Shown: positions 31,661 through 44,156 of the stretch, piece after piece
Numbering within the stretch: position 1 is the stretch's first letter
How the letters are laid out: every line of letters begins with the position of its first letter
Origin: Chondrosia reniformis
Taxonomy: Eukaryota; Porifera; Demospongiae; Chondrillida; Chondrillidae
Direction: 5' to 3'
Assembly (NCBI GenBank): GCA_947172415.1
Contig: OX359199.1
Span: 7,455,884-7,519,883, forward strand
Length of the DNA: 64,000 nucleotides
The notes under the pieces: model-generated
The model's input: the letters and a program-made list of their open reading frames with translations, nothing else
Told to the model about the DNA's origin: nothing
Database searches by the model: none
Position numbers and translations under genes: made by a program

Positions 31661-34068
31661 TCAGCTGAAGTGTCCCCTGAAGGGCATGGCCCTAGGTCGG
31701 TCAGCAGTGTCCTTGGTGAGTGGGCGGTGGTTCTGCTTGCTGGGCAGGGCATGCACTGTGGCCCAGCAGTGGTCGCAGTAGTACTGGAGACAGCTCACGG
31801 AACCACAGTAGAAGGGAGCATACTTTCCATTGCACTGAACACCATGACACTCATCACACATCTGGTCCTCCATGACATAAGGCTTCACCTCAACCTAACA
31901 ACAAAGAAGGGAAGACATCAGCTGATGTACCTGAGGAATGAGGTCATCCACTTACACCTTTATTCACATCACCATAGGTCAGTTGAAAGAATCGTGAAGA
32001 TACAGCATTAATGAAGCTGTTGGTCGAGGTGAAGGATACCCTGCCTGCACCTGTGTGAGCAGAGAATAGGAATCAACAGGAAGAACCACACACACATCAA
32101 CAAGACTAGATAACCTTTTGGATAATTAACATCAGTATCCAAATCAATGGCAGCATAGCACACACTGCCAAATCTCTCATTCATGACATCAGCAAGTTCA
32201 CTGGCTCTCATTGGCCTCGGGACACCTCCAATGAACACAGTCTTTCGAGGATCTGGTGACAGTCCAGGTGATGAGAGATATTCACTATCTGATATGAACC
32301 ATGGTCTTACTTGCACCTAAAGTGACAACAGTCAGACAGAAAGTGTAACTTGCCACTTCCTGTGCGCTGTAAACAGGCATTGACAATGAAGTACCTTTTT
32401 ATCCTTCAGTGAAGTACTGGAGAGGAAGACAAAGTACTTGTCTTCCTGGGAGAGGCAAGCTTGCAAGAGTCTATGGACAGACACCTCTTGTCTGAACATC
32501 AAAAAGGCATATCCTGTAGAGTAAAGTGATTTGATGTCACACCTGAAACATTCCTATACAATCACTTTCAAATTTCCCAAGATTATAATTCATTAGCCAG
32601 CCTCTGGGACAATAGCATACAAACAGCCAACACAGCCATCAGTGATCAGTGCCAAATAAATACACGCCCTAAGGGGCTGGCTAAAGTGTTAACTGCACAT
32701 CTAGCAGTCCCCACTGGTGATACCCAAACCAACTATCTTATCACTCTACAGCCACGCCACAATATTGATTACATGCATAATTAGTTGAGGGGCTGCGTGC
32801 ACGTTAGCATGCTATAGGTACATACCAATGCATGCACATACTCACCTTTGGGTGGAAATAGAGCTCTTGTTCTAGCCTTGTGTGGCCAATCAACAATGAG
32901 ATCACCAAAACAAATAAAATGTCTTTTAATGTCATCTGAACAATAGACAACAGTACAGAACATGAGATGAGGACACAATACACAACTGAGGTATGTAACT
33001 TGCTACACTACATGTCAATCTAGTGAGAGATATTATTATTATATATTACCAGCATCCAAATCTGGTGGTAAGCCTCCAATAAACACTTTACGAGAATATG
33101 TGTTTGGGGTAAAGTTGCCAACATCACTCTTCACTAGTTCTGGAGAAGACTTTGCTGTCTTGGGTGCCGTGTCTAACAAACTGCTTTCTGAGGGAACATG
33201 GATGCAAGTCAAGTGCATGTCACAACTGTACACTAAGACTGGCTCACCTGGAGTTGGAGTGGTCACCTCAGAACTGTCGCAGCTGGTACCAGGGGTCGGA
33301 CTGGAGACGGTTATATTTGCCATCATTTCGCTGAGACCCCCGTAGTAGTCTTGCAGAGAGAAGTCCAGGACGTTCTGGATGGTGTGAATGTTGGACTTGC
33401 CAAGAAGTTCTTGGCTACTCCTAAGGTGACTCGCTGCTGTCTGCATTACCGGAGAGAGAAATAAACAGTCGATAGGCATCAAAGCAATTTGCAGCTGGAA
33501 CTTCTCAGCTGCAAAAGTTTTTTACCTTTTCTTCCGGGAAGATGGCGCTAAAAAACGATCCATCCTCGTCGCTGTCTTTCTGGGTGCTTGATGCTCCTTC
33601 TTGAATGGTGGGTACGGAAACTAGGCGCAATCGAGACTGCTTCACTTCGCTAGCTGCCAAGTTGCTATCGCTGGCGGAGTAGGAGCGAGGCAGACGCAGA
33701 CGGGCGTTCTTCGATCCGTTGGTCGGCAACCAGCTGGTTGAAGGAGATCGCTTCAGTTGCAGTTGAGGGGTCGTCTTTATCTTCTTTTCATTGACTGGAT
33801 TACATCTATCAGGATAATATTGAGTGTTTTCGTCAGGAGTTATGGAGCTCAAAGGGGCCATCTCAAGGTTCCACGGGCCAAGGGGAACTGATTCGGACTC
33901 ATCGAAAGAGTATCTCTTTGGGGAATTCTTTTCCGGGAGTAGCCATCCGGTCGGCACCTCCTTCCCCAAGCTGTGAGTGGACATGCTGTTGCTGAAGGGA
34001 CGCAGGTTTTCCATCCACGAGGACCCGAAGTCGGTGGTGCTGAACCGAGTAATACACTTGGTTGTCAT
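31661..34068 (-). CDS. CPEB: CPEB cytoplasmic polyadenylation element-binding protein
   Basis: RNA-binding regulator of poly(A) length and translation, binding U-rich 3' UTR elements. It starts at ATG 34068 (MTTKCITRFSTT). The N-terminal ~240 residues are low-complexity and serine-rich. RRM1 has RKVFIGGLPPDLDAG and HFICFGDLIVDWPHKA; the conserved linker gives FPPKG. RRM2 has KTVFIGGVPRPMRASELADV and CYAAIDLDTDVNYPKG. The C-terminal ZZ-type zinc-binding domain is intact (CDECHGVQC, FYCGSVSCLQYYCDHCWATVH). It ends RGHFS at TGA 31661-31663. Domain order is diagnostic, but the CPEB1 versus CPEB2-4 class was not decided. Head-to-head with MARCHF5 (196 bp between start codons). Confidence 0.95.
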
Positions 34069-34264
34069 GGTTCCAGAGGATTAACACTTTGCGGGTATTC
34101 CTGCAGTAAGGAAAGTGCTAACAACTTACTTTGCAAGTCTCCTTTATATAAAGTTTGGCTGTTTATGCGGCGGCAACATTCGACCATTTTTTGTATTGCG
34201 GGACGCGAGAAATTTGTTTTTCGTTTTAGCGCCGTAGATAGGGAAATACCCGCCGAATGGTTAA

Positions 34265-35310
34265 ATGGCCGTCGCAACTAATCCGGAAGGCAGACAATGT
34301 TGGGTTTGTTTCGGCACAGACCACGATTCGGATAGCCCTGTTCAGGCAACCACCTGGGTAAAGCCTTGCAAGTGTAGGGGCAGCACGCAATGGGTCCACC
34401 AAAACTGTATCAGACAGTGGGTGGAACAGAAGCAGCGAGGACAACTGACCACTCCAGTCCTCTGTCCCCAGTGTCAGACGCAGTACATTATCAGCTACCC
34501 TCACATGGGGCCAGTACTTGTGTGTCTGGAGACCATTGATCGCATTGTCATGAAGGCAGCTCCAGTGGGCTTGGCCACTGCTGTGGGGATGGCGCTATAC
34601 TGGAACTCCTTCTCCTACGGGATGTTTACAGTGTACACAGTTCTGGGGAAGGAGGACACCCAGGCTCTTCTGGAGAAGGGAGATCCCATTTTGATAGTAG
34701 TAGGTGTTCCAATAGTTCCTCTGGGACTGATCATACTAAATGCTGTTCCGTGGGAGGAGAGGTTATTGCGACTGTATTATGAGGTATTGGGACCACGAAT
34801 GAGAAAGAATCGGTTTCTGAGATATCTGGCTCCTGCCGAGTCCACTACAACTAAGCAAATATTTACAACTGAGCAGAACTCACTTCCCTCACTAGCTCGC
34901 ACCATTTGTGGTTCACTCTTATTTCCTTATTTGTCTGCCGGAATAGGAAAGCTCTTCTTCAGTGGAGTATCCAAAAACTGGAAGAGAGCCATTTTTGTGA
35001 GTGACTAAGAGTTATATACTCCGTTAATAGGACTTGGTCTCCCAACCAAGATCGGACTTTGGTCACTTGGTTGGTCAGTGTATTAACTCCCAGTGATTAT
35101 TCCTATCACACTCATTCTAGTGATGTACACTTACTATTGACACCCCCTATATGGGTTGGTTTGTTACGGGTGCTCTTACATTAGTGACTTCCTTTGTAGG
35201 GTGGAATAACTCTCTATCTGATGAAGGCTATTCTGAAGCTGTACTTGCGAGCCAATCAGTACAGAAGACTGGGACAGCGTTCCGTTCTTAATCACCCAGA
35301 AAATATTTGA
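34265..35310 (+). CDS. MARCHF5: MARCHF5 mitochondrial RING-CH E3 ligase
   Basis: Two exons (34265-34996, 35200-35310) encode 280 residues, the usual size. The RING-CH domain is complete (CWVCFGTDHD, CKCRGSTQWVHQNCIRQWV, CPQCQTQY). Four predicted membrane segments follow (e.g. VGLATAVGMALYWNSFSYGM, PILIVVGVPIVPLGLIILNA, the segment around SLLFPYLSAGIGKLFF, and GGITLYLMKAILKLYL). Ends HPENI at TGA. In animals it sits in the outer mitochondrial membrane and controls mitochondrial dynamics and protein turnover. Confidence 0.94.
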
Positions 35311-35468
35311 TATTTTAATCTCTATGTTGTAATGCATGCCGATAATAGTAATTGTTAAAGGGACGAATCTTATTACATGTAGTTGTTTTGTGCGTTGGGC
35401 AATGTATGTATTGGAACACTTGTGGTAGACCTTATCTTGGGCTCTGTAAATGGCTGGTAGGCTGTGAA

Positions 35469-38400
35469 ATGGCGGCAGATGAGGATTTGCAATTTTGGAT
35501 CAAAAACTCTTCCAAGCTTCAATTCTTGAGTACAAATGAGAAGTATGATGCTTGAAGAAACGCTTATATACATACTCGCAGTAGCTAGTTTTCGCTTATA
35601 AGCGTGTTCTGCGAGTTGTCAACGAATTGTGTTAGATACATGTCTATCTTGTTACAGAGAATTGATCGGACCTCGGTCGATAAAGAAGAAGGCGCGAATC
35701 CCTAAGCACGTTCAAAAGGATGACGCGGCTGCAGAAGGAAGGTCTTCCAAGAGGAAGAGGAGTTGGTTGCAAAGAGAAGCGGTTGAGGAGCGTGGCTTCC
35801 GAGACGCCGTGACTTGGGACAGTGGAGGCGCGGGAGAGGGACAGGAACTGTTGCCTTTGAAAACGGAGCGAGGGCTGGTCCCCCAAAAGGCTAGGCCCTT
35901 GCCGCCTCCTCCACCTGTTCCAGCTGATGTATCCGAACCATCGAGCTCCAGTAGCAGTGTCTTGGAAGAGGAGACAGCAGAAGTACCTCCTAGCATAAGT
36001 ATGGTAGAGCTGTTTGCACTGAGAAGTAGAAAGTTGATAGAAAAGAAAGAACTAATTGCTCTTACATCCTCCAAACTGATGGAGGGACCGGAGGAGAATG
36101 TTAGCTCAGTCTATGTGTGTGTGTGAATGCAAATTTACAAATTTTATTTCTTCAGATATCACAGTTAAAGACTTTGGTAAATTTGTGCTTTGAAACAGAT
36201 CCTGATGTTGCTATAACGATAAGAAAGTTGGCAATGGTGTCATTTGTAGAAGTTGTGAAGGATATAGCTCCAGGGTAAGATTTAGGCTTCAACTAGTTGC
36301 CATGGAAACCATGGACTCCTCCTCTTGTTAGGTATCAGATCCGTCAGCAGGACTCAAGTACCAATTTGAAGGTTGGTTATCTCTGGTACATTGCAGTGCA
36401 ATATGTAGTGTGTGTGTTCTGTAGTTGTCAAAAGAAGTCAAAAAGTTGAAAGATTTTGAAAGTAGTCTACTGAATGGTTATCAAAGGTATTTAAATGGAC
36501 TGGAGGAAGTAATTACACGAGTATTCCCTTTACATCTCAAGACACTCAAAGGTCATTCAGAAAGAAAACAATTGAATATGTTAAATGGTTCTGTAGTACT
36601 TTCAACTGATTCAATGAAGGTACATGCAATTCTGTAAGAGTATTCAACGGTATTCATGATTCCTTCTTGTTCTACAGTCACTAGCCGTTGTTGCTGTTCA
36701 GTGTTTGTGTCAGTTGCTGACTGCACTGAGTCACTTTAACTGGACACTGAACATCCTAGCTGTGGTAGTGCCACTGATGGACTCTCCTCATGCTGAGCTG
36801 TCGGAGCGAGCTTGCACTGCTGTTGAGACACTCTTTAGGAATGATCCAATTGGACAAGTGTCTTTAGATGTATGCATCTCTTTCTTCTATAATACCCTCA
36901 TGTGCTTCCTGTAACTGCCCTCATGTGCTTCCTGTAACTGCCCTCATGTGCTTCCTGTTTACATATGTAAAAGGCACAGGAAGTATTTGAGGTAGTTTTT
37001 AGACATTCACATTGTCATTAATTCTATCATAATAGGCTGTTAAAATTATAGCACGTACCATCAAAGGGAGGCCATTTAAAGCCAACAAAAAGGTTTGTTC
37101 GGTGCCCCTGAGTTAGTCTGATATAATTGTGTGCTCTTTGACATTCCAGATTCTAGAAACACTGCTGCACCTGAGATTTCCTGATATTGGTAACCATGGT
37201 AACTCAGAAGCCCCTCCTTCTAAAAGATCAAAAAAAGCTGAACTTCGTAAAATGTCACGCCGAGATCGCAAAGTGAGGTGGTCTATTAACTGTGGATCAT
37301 GTTGTCACTTTGTGGTGGTGTCCTGTAGAGATACAAGATGGACCAGAAGGTGCAGAGTGAGTTGAAGGAGGCAGCAACTGAAGAAAGTTTGGAAAAGCGC
37401 CGGAAAGCTGTAAGTCTTGATGTAGAGTTAGGTCAATTGTTTAACAGGTACTTTGTTTCTCAGCAAACGGAACTGCTGGATCAGATATTTGGTGTATACT
37501 TCAGAATACTTAAGCAATGTCCAACTTCGCCTTTGGTGACGCCTGTTCTAGCAGGACTGGCCAAGTAAGCTCACCACAGTGGTCATGTGATAATCATGTG
37601 ACCAACACCTCTCCAAATCAGATTTTCACACTTGATCAATGTTGATTTCTTCTCTGACTTAATGCAAGTGCTTTCAGGGCTTCTTTCTACAAATGTGAGT
37701 TTGTAACCACGACAACTACATCATTACCTTAGCAACAGGGTCATTACCTTAGCAACAGGGTCATCTTGTTCTTTAGGCGCTCTCATTTGGTGACTCACTG
37801 AACTGCATCAATACTGCTCTCCAGATACTTTCTGGACAGGGAGAATCACTGAACAGAGACCCCAGGGAGTTTTACGTGCGCCTTTATAAAGCTGCTATCA
37901 AGCTGCCCCATCACTGTAAGCCATTCAAATTGAATAGCTAGCTTGAGTGAAACCTTTTACAAATCCCTTTGTAGCTAGCCAAGACATTAAAGCATCTTTA
38001 GAATGTATTTTAAAGGCTTTCCAGAAAAAAAAACAGGTAATGTTTACCACAAAGCTTGTCTCCACTCTGCCACACACCCCTCTCTTCTGACCACACCTCC
38101 TTCTGCAACATCTAATTGTATTCATCCAGGTGTCACTTCAACGATTGTTAGCATTTTTAAAGAGACTTTCTACTATTGCCCTCCAACTACCGCCTCCAGA
38201 GCTGCTGGCTACCATGGCAACCATCAGACACCTCTATCTGGTAAACAAGTAGAAACTCCCAGCACTCAATGAAGGAAGTTAATCCTTTATCAGTGACCGG
38301 GCATCACCACAAGTTGGCACTCCTTTTGAACCAGAATCTATTTATGTCTGTTTTGTCTTCTCTGTTAGTTGCATCCAAGTTGCGACATGCTGCTAGATAG

Positions 38401-38832
38401 TGATCACTCCACAGGCGGTCAGTATAGGTCCGACTTGGATGACCCAGATCTGTGTCAACCCAAGGCTACCACTCTCTGGGAATTGAGTCTTCTTGCTGTA
38501 AGTACTTCTTGTAGCTTTAAAGGTTCTTCTATAAAATATAAAGTCTCACTTGTTGTAGAGGCACTACCACCCAGCTGTGAGGCAGTTTAGCAAGCACTTA
38601 ATTGCAGGGGCACCCTCTCGAGGACCGTGGTTACTCCCAAATGAATTGTCTCAAATCTCAATTGAAGGTTTTTTTAAATCCTTCTCTTCTGAAGAGGAAG
38701 ACCCTTTTATTAGTCTAACTCCGCCTACCAAGGCAAGTAGAGATCTTCAAATAGAGTGCACAGAGCCTAATATATGTATACTCTACCCTTTAGGCCAAAG
38801 GCTCAAGATTCAAGGGCAGACTAAAGACTTGA
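35469..38832 (+). CDS. NOC3L: NOC3L nucleolar complex protein 3
   Basis: Ribosome-biogenesis factor needed for 60S export and pre-rRNA processing. Exons follow from ATG 35469 (MAADEDLQFWIKNSSK). Blocks include ELIGPRSIKKKARIPKH, PDVAITIRKLAMVSFVEVVK, GYQRYLNGLEEV, LCQLLTALSHFNWTLNI, KMSRRDRK, VYFRILKQCPTSPLVTPVLA, HLINVDFFSDLMQVLSGLL, QILSGQGESLNRDPREFYV, DLDDPDLCQPKATTLWEL and HYHPAVRQFSKHLIAGAPS. The last intron is GC-AG (donor AAG/GCAAGT at 38733, acceptor 38793), joining PPTKAKGSRFKGRLKT and TGA 38830-38832. The basic N-terminal ~60 residues of other NOC3 proteins are missing, so an upstream exon may exist. Confidence 0.93.
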
Positions 38833-41135
38833 TTCATTCATCAGGACACATGACATTTTAGATTGAGTGTTTTATCTGATGTAATGCTTTATAATACAAA
38901 TGAGAGCACTCTGATGAGCATTGAGCTGAGATCAGAGGAGAGCAGCCAGATCAATTGAGTAGCTAATTTCAGCTGTTGCTACCACAAGAAGTCTTTCAAG
39001 GGATGGGAGAGGATGAGAAGACTGAGAAGTCCTCATTCTTGGCTCAACCAGATCCAAACATGGAGCTCACAGCAGTGCACTGGGTACCACTGACTGGTCC
39101 ACCAAACAGGGAGGGGATGAGGAGGGGATGAGGTGGCCACACCCAGGTAAGACTGGGCTATTCAAATGACTACTGGTTCTGACAGGACTTGAGCAGTATA
39201 TAACTACTTAGAAATATGTAGCAATATTTAATTGTGTTCATTTTAGCACAATTGTAGAAAGTATTAACTTTGTAAGTTTTCCGCTTCCTATAAATACTTC
39301 ATACAGCACTAGTTAGCTATATATAGATAATAGGTTATCTATTGCTAAATGTTTATTTCAAGTTAATGAAACCTCCCTTCTCCAATTAAGCTTATGGCTT
39401 GTCCATTAAATGGAGAACATCCCTTTGCCTAATTACCTGGATGGTGTCCAGATATTTTATCACCACTTTACAGCGTATGAGCTACAGATAGCTGAGTATA
39501 ACTGAAAGTCACTTTGGCGACTTCAGGTTCAATCCCATGGCTTCTAATCAGGAAGGTCTATCTTGACTGTGGCTGGGCCAGGATTCACTGTATTATTCAT
39601 CAACTTAATAAATGTAAACTGATTTCTTAATAAGACTACATTCAGGGCTTTGCGCATTCACTGCTAATAATGTTAGTTATTCCCTTGCTGTATGTACTGT
39701 ATTGCTTATTGTTTTGGTCGCCATGGCAACTTTTTGGGAATTTTAGGTGTATGTAAAGTAAAGGGTTAGGGTTAGGTAGAGCTGCGTCATTTCATTGTTT
39801 AAATGAGAGAGGCATGTTAATCATTTTTCTGGAGATATTTGCCATTCTGCTGTTCACTGATAACAGAGATAACCTGACTCTATGGAGAAAGCAAAATAAA
39901 CAAGTTCTTTGTATTCTAGTGGGTCATTATATAATTGTGGGTTGTAAGAATTATCACTGGAGACCTCAAATGTACAGAATCTACCTCTGGCTAATGTGTT
40001 TACACACACAGGGAAAGAGAAGCGTATTGTATCACTGACTTGTAAGCTGCTCTTGGGAATGTAGTTCCACTTGTATTGAATTGTGTCTGCACTAGATAAT
40101 TAGAAGAGCAAGTTGAAGATTGACTTAAGTGTGTTGTGTAGTTTTGATATAATTCATTAAACAAAACAGTCTATCATTGTAATTAGCAAAGAGAGCTGTT
40201 TAAGTAAAAAGTTACAGTCTTTAAACCTGACCTGGCTTCCATGTCCCTTGTGTTTATAAGAAGAGGCCATGTAAGTCACATAGGGGGTCATTAAAAATTT
40301 TACTTATTGCATTTCAAGTGCACCTTAAATGGCTTTCTACAGACTTCTTTGAGGAGTGCATGATCTACTGTTTCTGTGGCTATGAGTTCTTGGTTGGCAT
40401 AGTACAAAGGATGGGTACACTGCCAGCCCGTGTTTGTTAGACTGTCATGACGCGCCCTTCTCAAGGGCCCTCCTGTACACATGTACAGCCAACAGCAAGG
40501 TGCTAGTTGCACTTAATTCAGACAAACTAGTTCTAATTCTGCAGACACGAAGCGACCTACGCGTGTATCGCTTGCACAGTCACTTTCACTAATTAGGGAC
40601 GACACAGTTAGACATGTAATCCGCGCTCTAGGGACACCCACGTATACAAATAGGTGCGTTGAGAGCTTATAAACAGAATCTCATTGATATCGCTGAGCTG
40701 AAATATAAACATAGAGAAACAAAGTGAAGCCATGCAACGATTCTGAAATGTGTCACCTGCAGAGGGAACTCGCATAACGTTTTTCTAACAAGTGAAAGGC
40801 GAAGGTAGATGAAAATTGACATGATAATTACAAGTCGGGACAAGTCCAGTGGACAATACGATATTCGCGATGCAATAAACAATCGATCCTTTGTATCAAC
40901 AGGTTGGCGTTATAATGATATTCATAGTACTTTGAGATCATGAATATTATTAATGGAAACCTTTGGAGAGGTTTGTGGTGAAGAAGCCCAACAATTTCCG
41001 AGTTTGATCTATAGACGACGGGTATATGAGGAGGGGATCGCGACAAGCCATTTCATTACGAGAATCTCTTGAAGAGCTGTTGTACGAGCAAATCACCTGT
41101 TAGGATTCAGAAAGGAAGCCTTACTTCTACGAGAA
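38833..41135. other. Large intergenic region with no recognised gene
   Basis: 2.3 kb between NOC3L and the first Glass-like gene. Only small, unconserved-looking open frames (74 residues or less). Features seen: a short TTAGGG-type run at 39764-39777, an X-box-like CCATGGCAAC at 39721, and, in 40520-41100, a GC-richer promoter-like segment before the zinc-finger start codon. The large size compared with other gaps suggests regulatory content for the developmental gene downstream (inference). Confidence 0.6.
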
Positions 41136-42188
41136 ATGTCAGCTGCCATGTCAGGGGCTTATAGACCGACCTATGCCAACATGGCTCCTGAGACTTGGAC
41201 CTTTCCCGGCCCCACGGGACCCTTCATGTCTCCATACTTCAGTCCAGCAAGACCAGGACGAGATCCCACATCGCCTTTTGGGACCTTTCCATACGTAGAG
41301 TTTCCACACAACACGCCATTTGGCCATGCTCACGTACAGTACCCTGCAGCAGCTGCAGCCTTTGCCGACCCTTCCCTCTTGTCGCAGAGCACCCCGCGAT
41401 CATCGACAGCCGATGCAGTAGCGGTAGCACAGGCACTGGTGGAAATGACATCGATTTCCAAAGGCGCAATATCTAGTACTGTAGGCTCTCCCAGTTCTGG
41501 TAGCGACGCTGGCATATCCCAGACTGCTACGGCCACAGCGCAGGGAGTGGACGTGAACGAACAAAGGAATTTGATTCAAGCTCTTACAACTGAAACCTTT
41601 CAACCTCAGCCCTTTTATCCCGATACTAAACCACTTGTCTTTCCTCCCCCTCCTGCCGCCGGAGCTCTTCTTGCGCCACCGGACAGACAGACCCCGGACT
41701 CAGAAACTCCAGATGACGAGGGGTACAAGTCTCCTTTGGGTAGTGTCAAGAGAAAGGCACCAAACAGAGGAAACAACATTTGTCAGATTTGTGGCAAATC
41801 CTATGCGCGTCCCTCAACACTGAAGACCCATATGCGAACACACAGTGGAGAAAAGCCCTACAGGTGCAACATCTGTTCCAAGTCCTTTACTCAAGCTGCC
41901 AACCTTACAGCTCATCTCCGCACACACAGTGGAGAAAAGCCCTTCAGCTGTCCAGTCTGCCAAAAGAGGTTCTCCCAGTCCTCCTCTGTGACCACTCACT
42001 TGCGTACCCACTCTGGAGAAAGGCCTTACAGGTGCGACTTCTGTGGCAAGTGCTTTGCGGACACGTCTACTCTGACCAAGCACAAACGGATACACACCGG
42101 AGACAAGCCTTACAGATGTAAGATCTGCAACCTGGGGTTCTCTCAATCTGGCAATCTCCATCGCCACATGAAGACACACAACAACTAG
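41136..42188 (+). CDS. Glass-like C2H2 zinc-finger transcription factor 1
   Basis: Intronless, 350 residues. The N-terminal 215 residues are rich in P, S, T and A (no known fold). Five tandem C2H2 fingers (about 217-348) have classical linkers. The finger sequences match Drosophila Glass: [100 protein letters not shown]. The alpha-helix residues that read DNA are therefore essentially those of Glass. Ends HNN at TAG. Start ATG 41136 has a second in-frame ATG four codons later. Paired tail-to-tail with a paralog. Confidence 0.88.
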   Translation: MSAAMSGAYRPTYANMAPETWTFPGPTGPFMSPYFSPARPGRDPTSPFGTFPYVEFPHNTPFGHAHVQYPAAAAAFADPSLLSQSTPRSSTADAVAVAQALVEMTSISKGAISSTVGSPSSGSDAGISQTATATAQGVDVNEQRNLIQALTTETFQPQPFYPDTKPLVFPPPPAAGALLAPPDRQTPDSETPDDEGYKSPLGSVKRKAPNRGNNICQICGKSYARPSTLKTHMRTHSGEKPYRCNICSKSFTQAANLTAHLRTHSGEKPFSCPVCQKRFSQSSSVTTHLRTHSGERPYRCDFCGKCFADTSTLTKHKRIHTGDKPYRCKICNLGFSQSGNLHRHMKTHNN

Positions 42189-42518
42189 TTTCTTATGAAA
42201 TAACTTTTTCATGAATTCATCAATCCACACTTCAAAGACAGGTTTACATTCACTAATACAGGTTCAGTTTTTTAACCATCCAATCACTGATATTTTGCAT
42301 GAACAGTTTGTCCAAACTTATAATTCATTTATTCCAATATTTCTTTTTTCTCTCATTTTGTGTCATTTTACCCCACCTGGTATAGACTTACTCTGTTTGC
42401 AGTATTTCTTAAAGTCATTTAATAAAACAATTTTCCAAAATTATTATTTAAAGTGATTTCTAATTGAAATAGGTGTAGCAGATAATGGGTGATATACAAT
42501 AAATGGATAAATTTAAGT
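42189..42518. other. Shared 3' region of convergent Glass-like genes
   Basis: 330 bp, AT-rich, with AATAAA near 42420 and 42500 on the plus strand and TTTATT (minus-strand AATAAA) at 42328. Overlapping 3' UTRs are likely. Confidence 0.6.
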
Positions 42519-43474
42519 TTAGATTCGAAAGTTTCTGTGAGTTTTCAAGTGTCTGTTCAAGTTGCCACTCTGAGAAAACCTGGCATCACAGATGTGACAA
42601 TGATAGGGCTTTTCTCCAGAGTGTGTTCTAAAGTGCTTGGTCAAAGTGGAGCTGTCTGCAAAGGCTTTGCTGCACAAGGTGCACTTGTAGGGTCGCTCTC
42701 CATTGTGGGTCCTCAGGTGAGTAGTGACTGATGAAGACTGTGAAAAGGACCTCTCGCAGATTGGGCATTTGAAGGGCTTTTCTCCACTGTGTGTCCTCAT
42801 ATGAGCTGTAAGGTTGGCAGCTTGAGTGAAGGACTTGAAACAGATGGTGCACTGAAAAGGCTTTTCTCCATTATGTGTCCTCATGTGGGTCCGTAAGGTG
42901 GAGGCTCTGGCATAGCTCTTTCCACAGATGAAACAAGTGTTTGGCCTCATTCGCCCTCTCACAGAAGCAAATCCATAGACTGGCATGCCTTCAAATATGG
43001 TTGGGTGGTTGGAATACCCAGACACTATGGGGTAGGGTTGGGACGGGGGATAGCAAGGGGTGCTTCCAGTGGCCGAGGACTCATGAGAGGAACTGGAGAA
43101 GCTGAGATCAATTCCACTGTCTTGTTCTCTTATGACTGGCTGCTTTAAGGAGAGTAATGCAGAGGCTGCTTCAGTGGTCTGGCTAGAGGTTGGAGACCTG
43201 AGGGAGAGGGAGAGAGTGTCAGTGATGTGCACTCAGGAGACACACTAGACAAGAATGCTAGAACTCACCTTTGAAGGGTCTGGATGAACTGGGGAGGAGC
43301 CATAATTGCAGGAGACTGAAATGTTTCTGCAAAGAAGGTTGAGAGAGGGGTCAGAGGTCCTGGGGATGGGACAGTGAAGGGATCTCCTCCAGCCACTGGC
43401 ACTTGCTGGCTCAGGCTTCCTATAAGACTAGCAGTTGGTTCAACAGGTTTCTCCATGCTTGTGAGGTGAGGCAT
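42519..43474 (-). CDS. Glass-like C2H2 zinc-finger transcription factor 2
   Basis: Two exons (43269-43474 and 42519-43197), joined in phase at R-S-P-T-S-S-Q. The N-terminal region is P/S/T-rich. Five C2H2 fingers follow with the same helix residues as the neighbour ([100 protein letters not shown]). It ends NFRI at TAA. The start ATG 43474 is tentative: a TATA-like CCTTATAAAGG at about 43490 lies so close that translation may begin at a later Met (43456). An intron that the neighbour lacks shows the two diverged after duplication. Confidence 0.85.
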
Positions 43475-43790
43475 ACCAAATGTTCCACCTTTATAAGGGA
43501 GCACTGGTAGCCCAAAAGAAAGAAAGCTAATAGCAGGAATGACTTTGATGCAGCGTCCAACAAACGCCTCTTGTTAACATCAAAGTATTCCATGGAATGT
43601 CCGGTGCTTCTGATGCTACGCTCTCGGGATGACTTTCAACAGTCTGCGCCAAAGCAGCCCCGAGGAGTAATATTTGAAAGGATTTCATATGTTATCTATC
43701 GCTATTGCGGTAACCCTTTGCGATTCTCTGTCACCTCTCCTTTGAATCGGTTCGATCCATGGTTGGCCAATTTTGTCCATTTTCCAGAAT
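43475..43790. other. Spacer between Glass-like 2 and PIGY
   Basis: 315 bp holding the presumed Glass-like 2 promoter (TATA-like motif at about 43490) and the PIGY 3' flank. A 77-residue plus-strand frame overlaps PIGY in antisense and looks unreal. Confidence 0.55.
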
Positions 43791-44139
43791 TTAGTTGTGA
43801 ATAAAGAATTCCATTCCGACCCAGTTGGCGAAGAAGAACACGAGTGCTATCGGAGCACACAGCACAATTAGAAGACCGTAATAGCATGTTGATGAATCCT
43901 GCAAAAAACAAGACAGGCGATTCACATCTTCGTCAATCTAAAGAATCACTTCAACAACTCATAACATGCACACACAGAAGCACTTCATTGCCGAATCCTT
44001 AACGCTGTATTGACACAATCATTATAAACAGCTCGCAAACCTCTCTGTCGCTAAAACAGGACCCGACCGTGTTCAGCCAACAAGTCGTTCCAGCGATTAG
44101 CAAAAGAGTAGAAATGATCGTCCCGTATGGTACTGCCAT
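43791..44139 (-). CDS. PIGY: PIGY, GPI-GlcNAc transferase subunit Y
   Basis: Small two-exon gene (44041-44139 and 43791-43898) of 68 residues. Exon 1 encodes MAVPYGTIISTLLLIAGTTC, a hydrophobic helix, then WLNTVGSCFSDRE. Exon 2 encodes DSSTCYYGLLIVLCAPIALV, then FFFANWVGMEFFIHN. The end WVGMEFFIHN matches the human PIGY end (WMGIKLFRHN). Two membrane helices and total length (human 71) agree. PIGY is a subunit of the ER complex that starts GPI-anchor synthesis. Splice sites are GAG/GTTTGC and TTTTTTGCAG. It was missed by simple ORF scanning because of its size. Confidence 0.85.
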
Positions 44140-44156
44140 TTTCTGTTTCACGCAAA

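Noticed and set aside
39440-39535. tRNA-like sequence with GGTTCAATCCC
   Set aside because: The T-arm-like box is present, but I could not pair an acceptor stem or a convincing A box; at most an old SINE remnant.
39814-40038. 74-residue hydrophobic frame
   Set aside because: No conserved motif, AT-rich, no gene context; likely chance.
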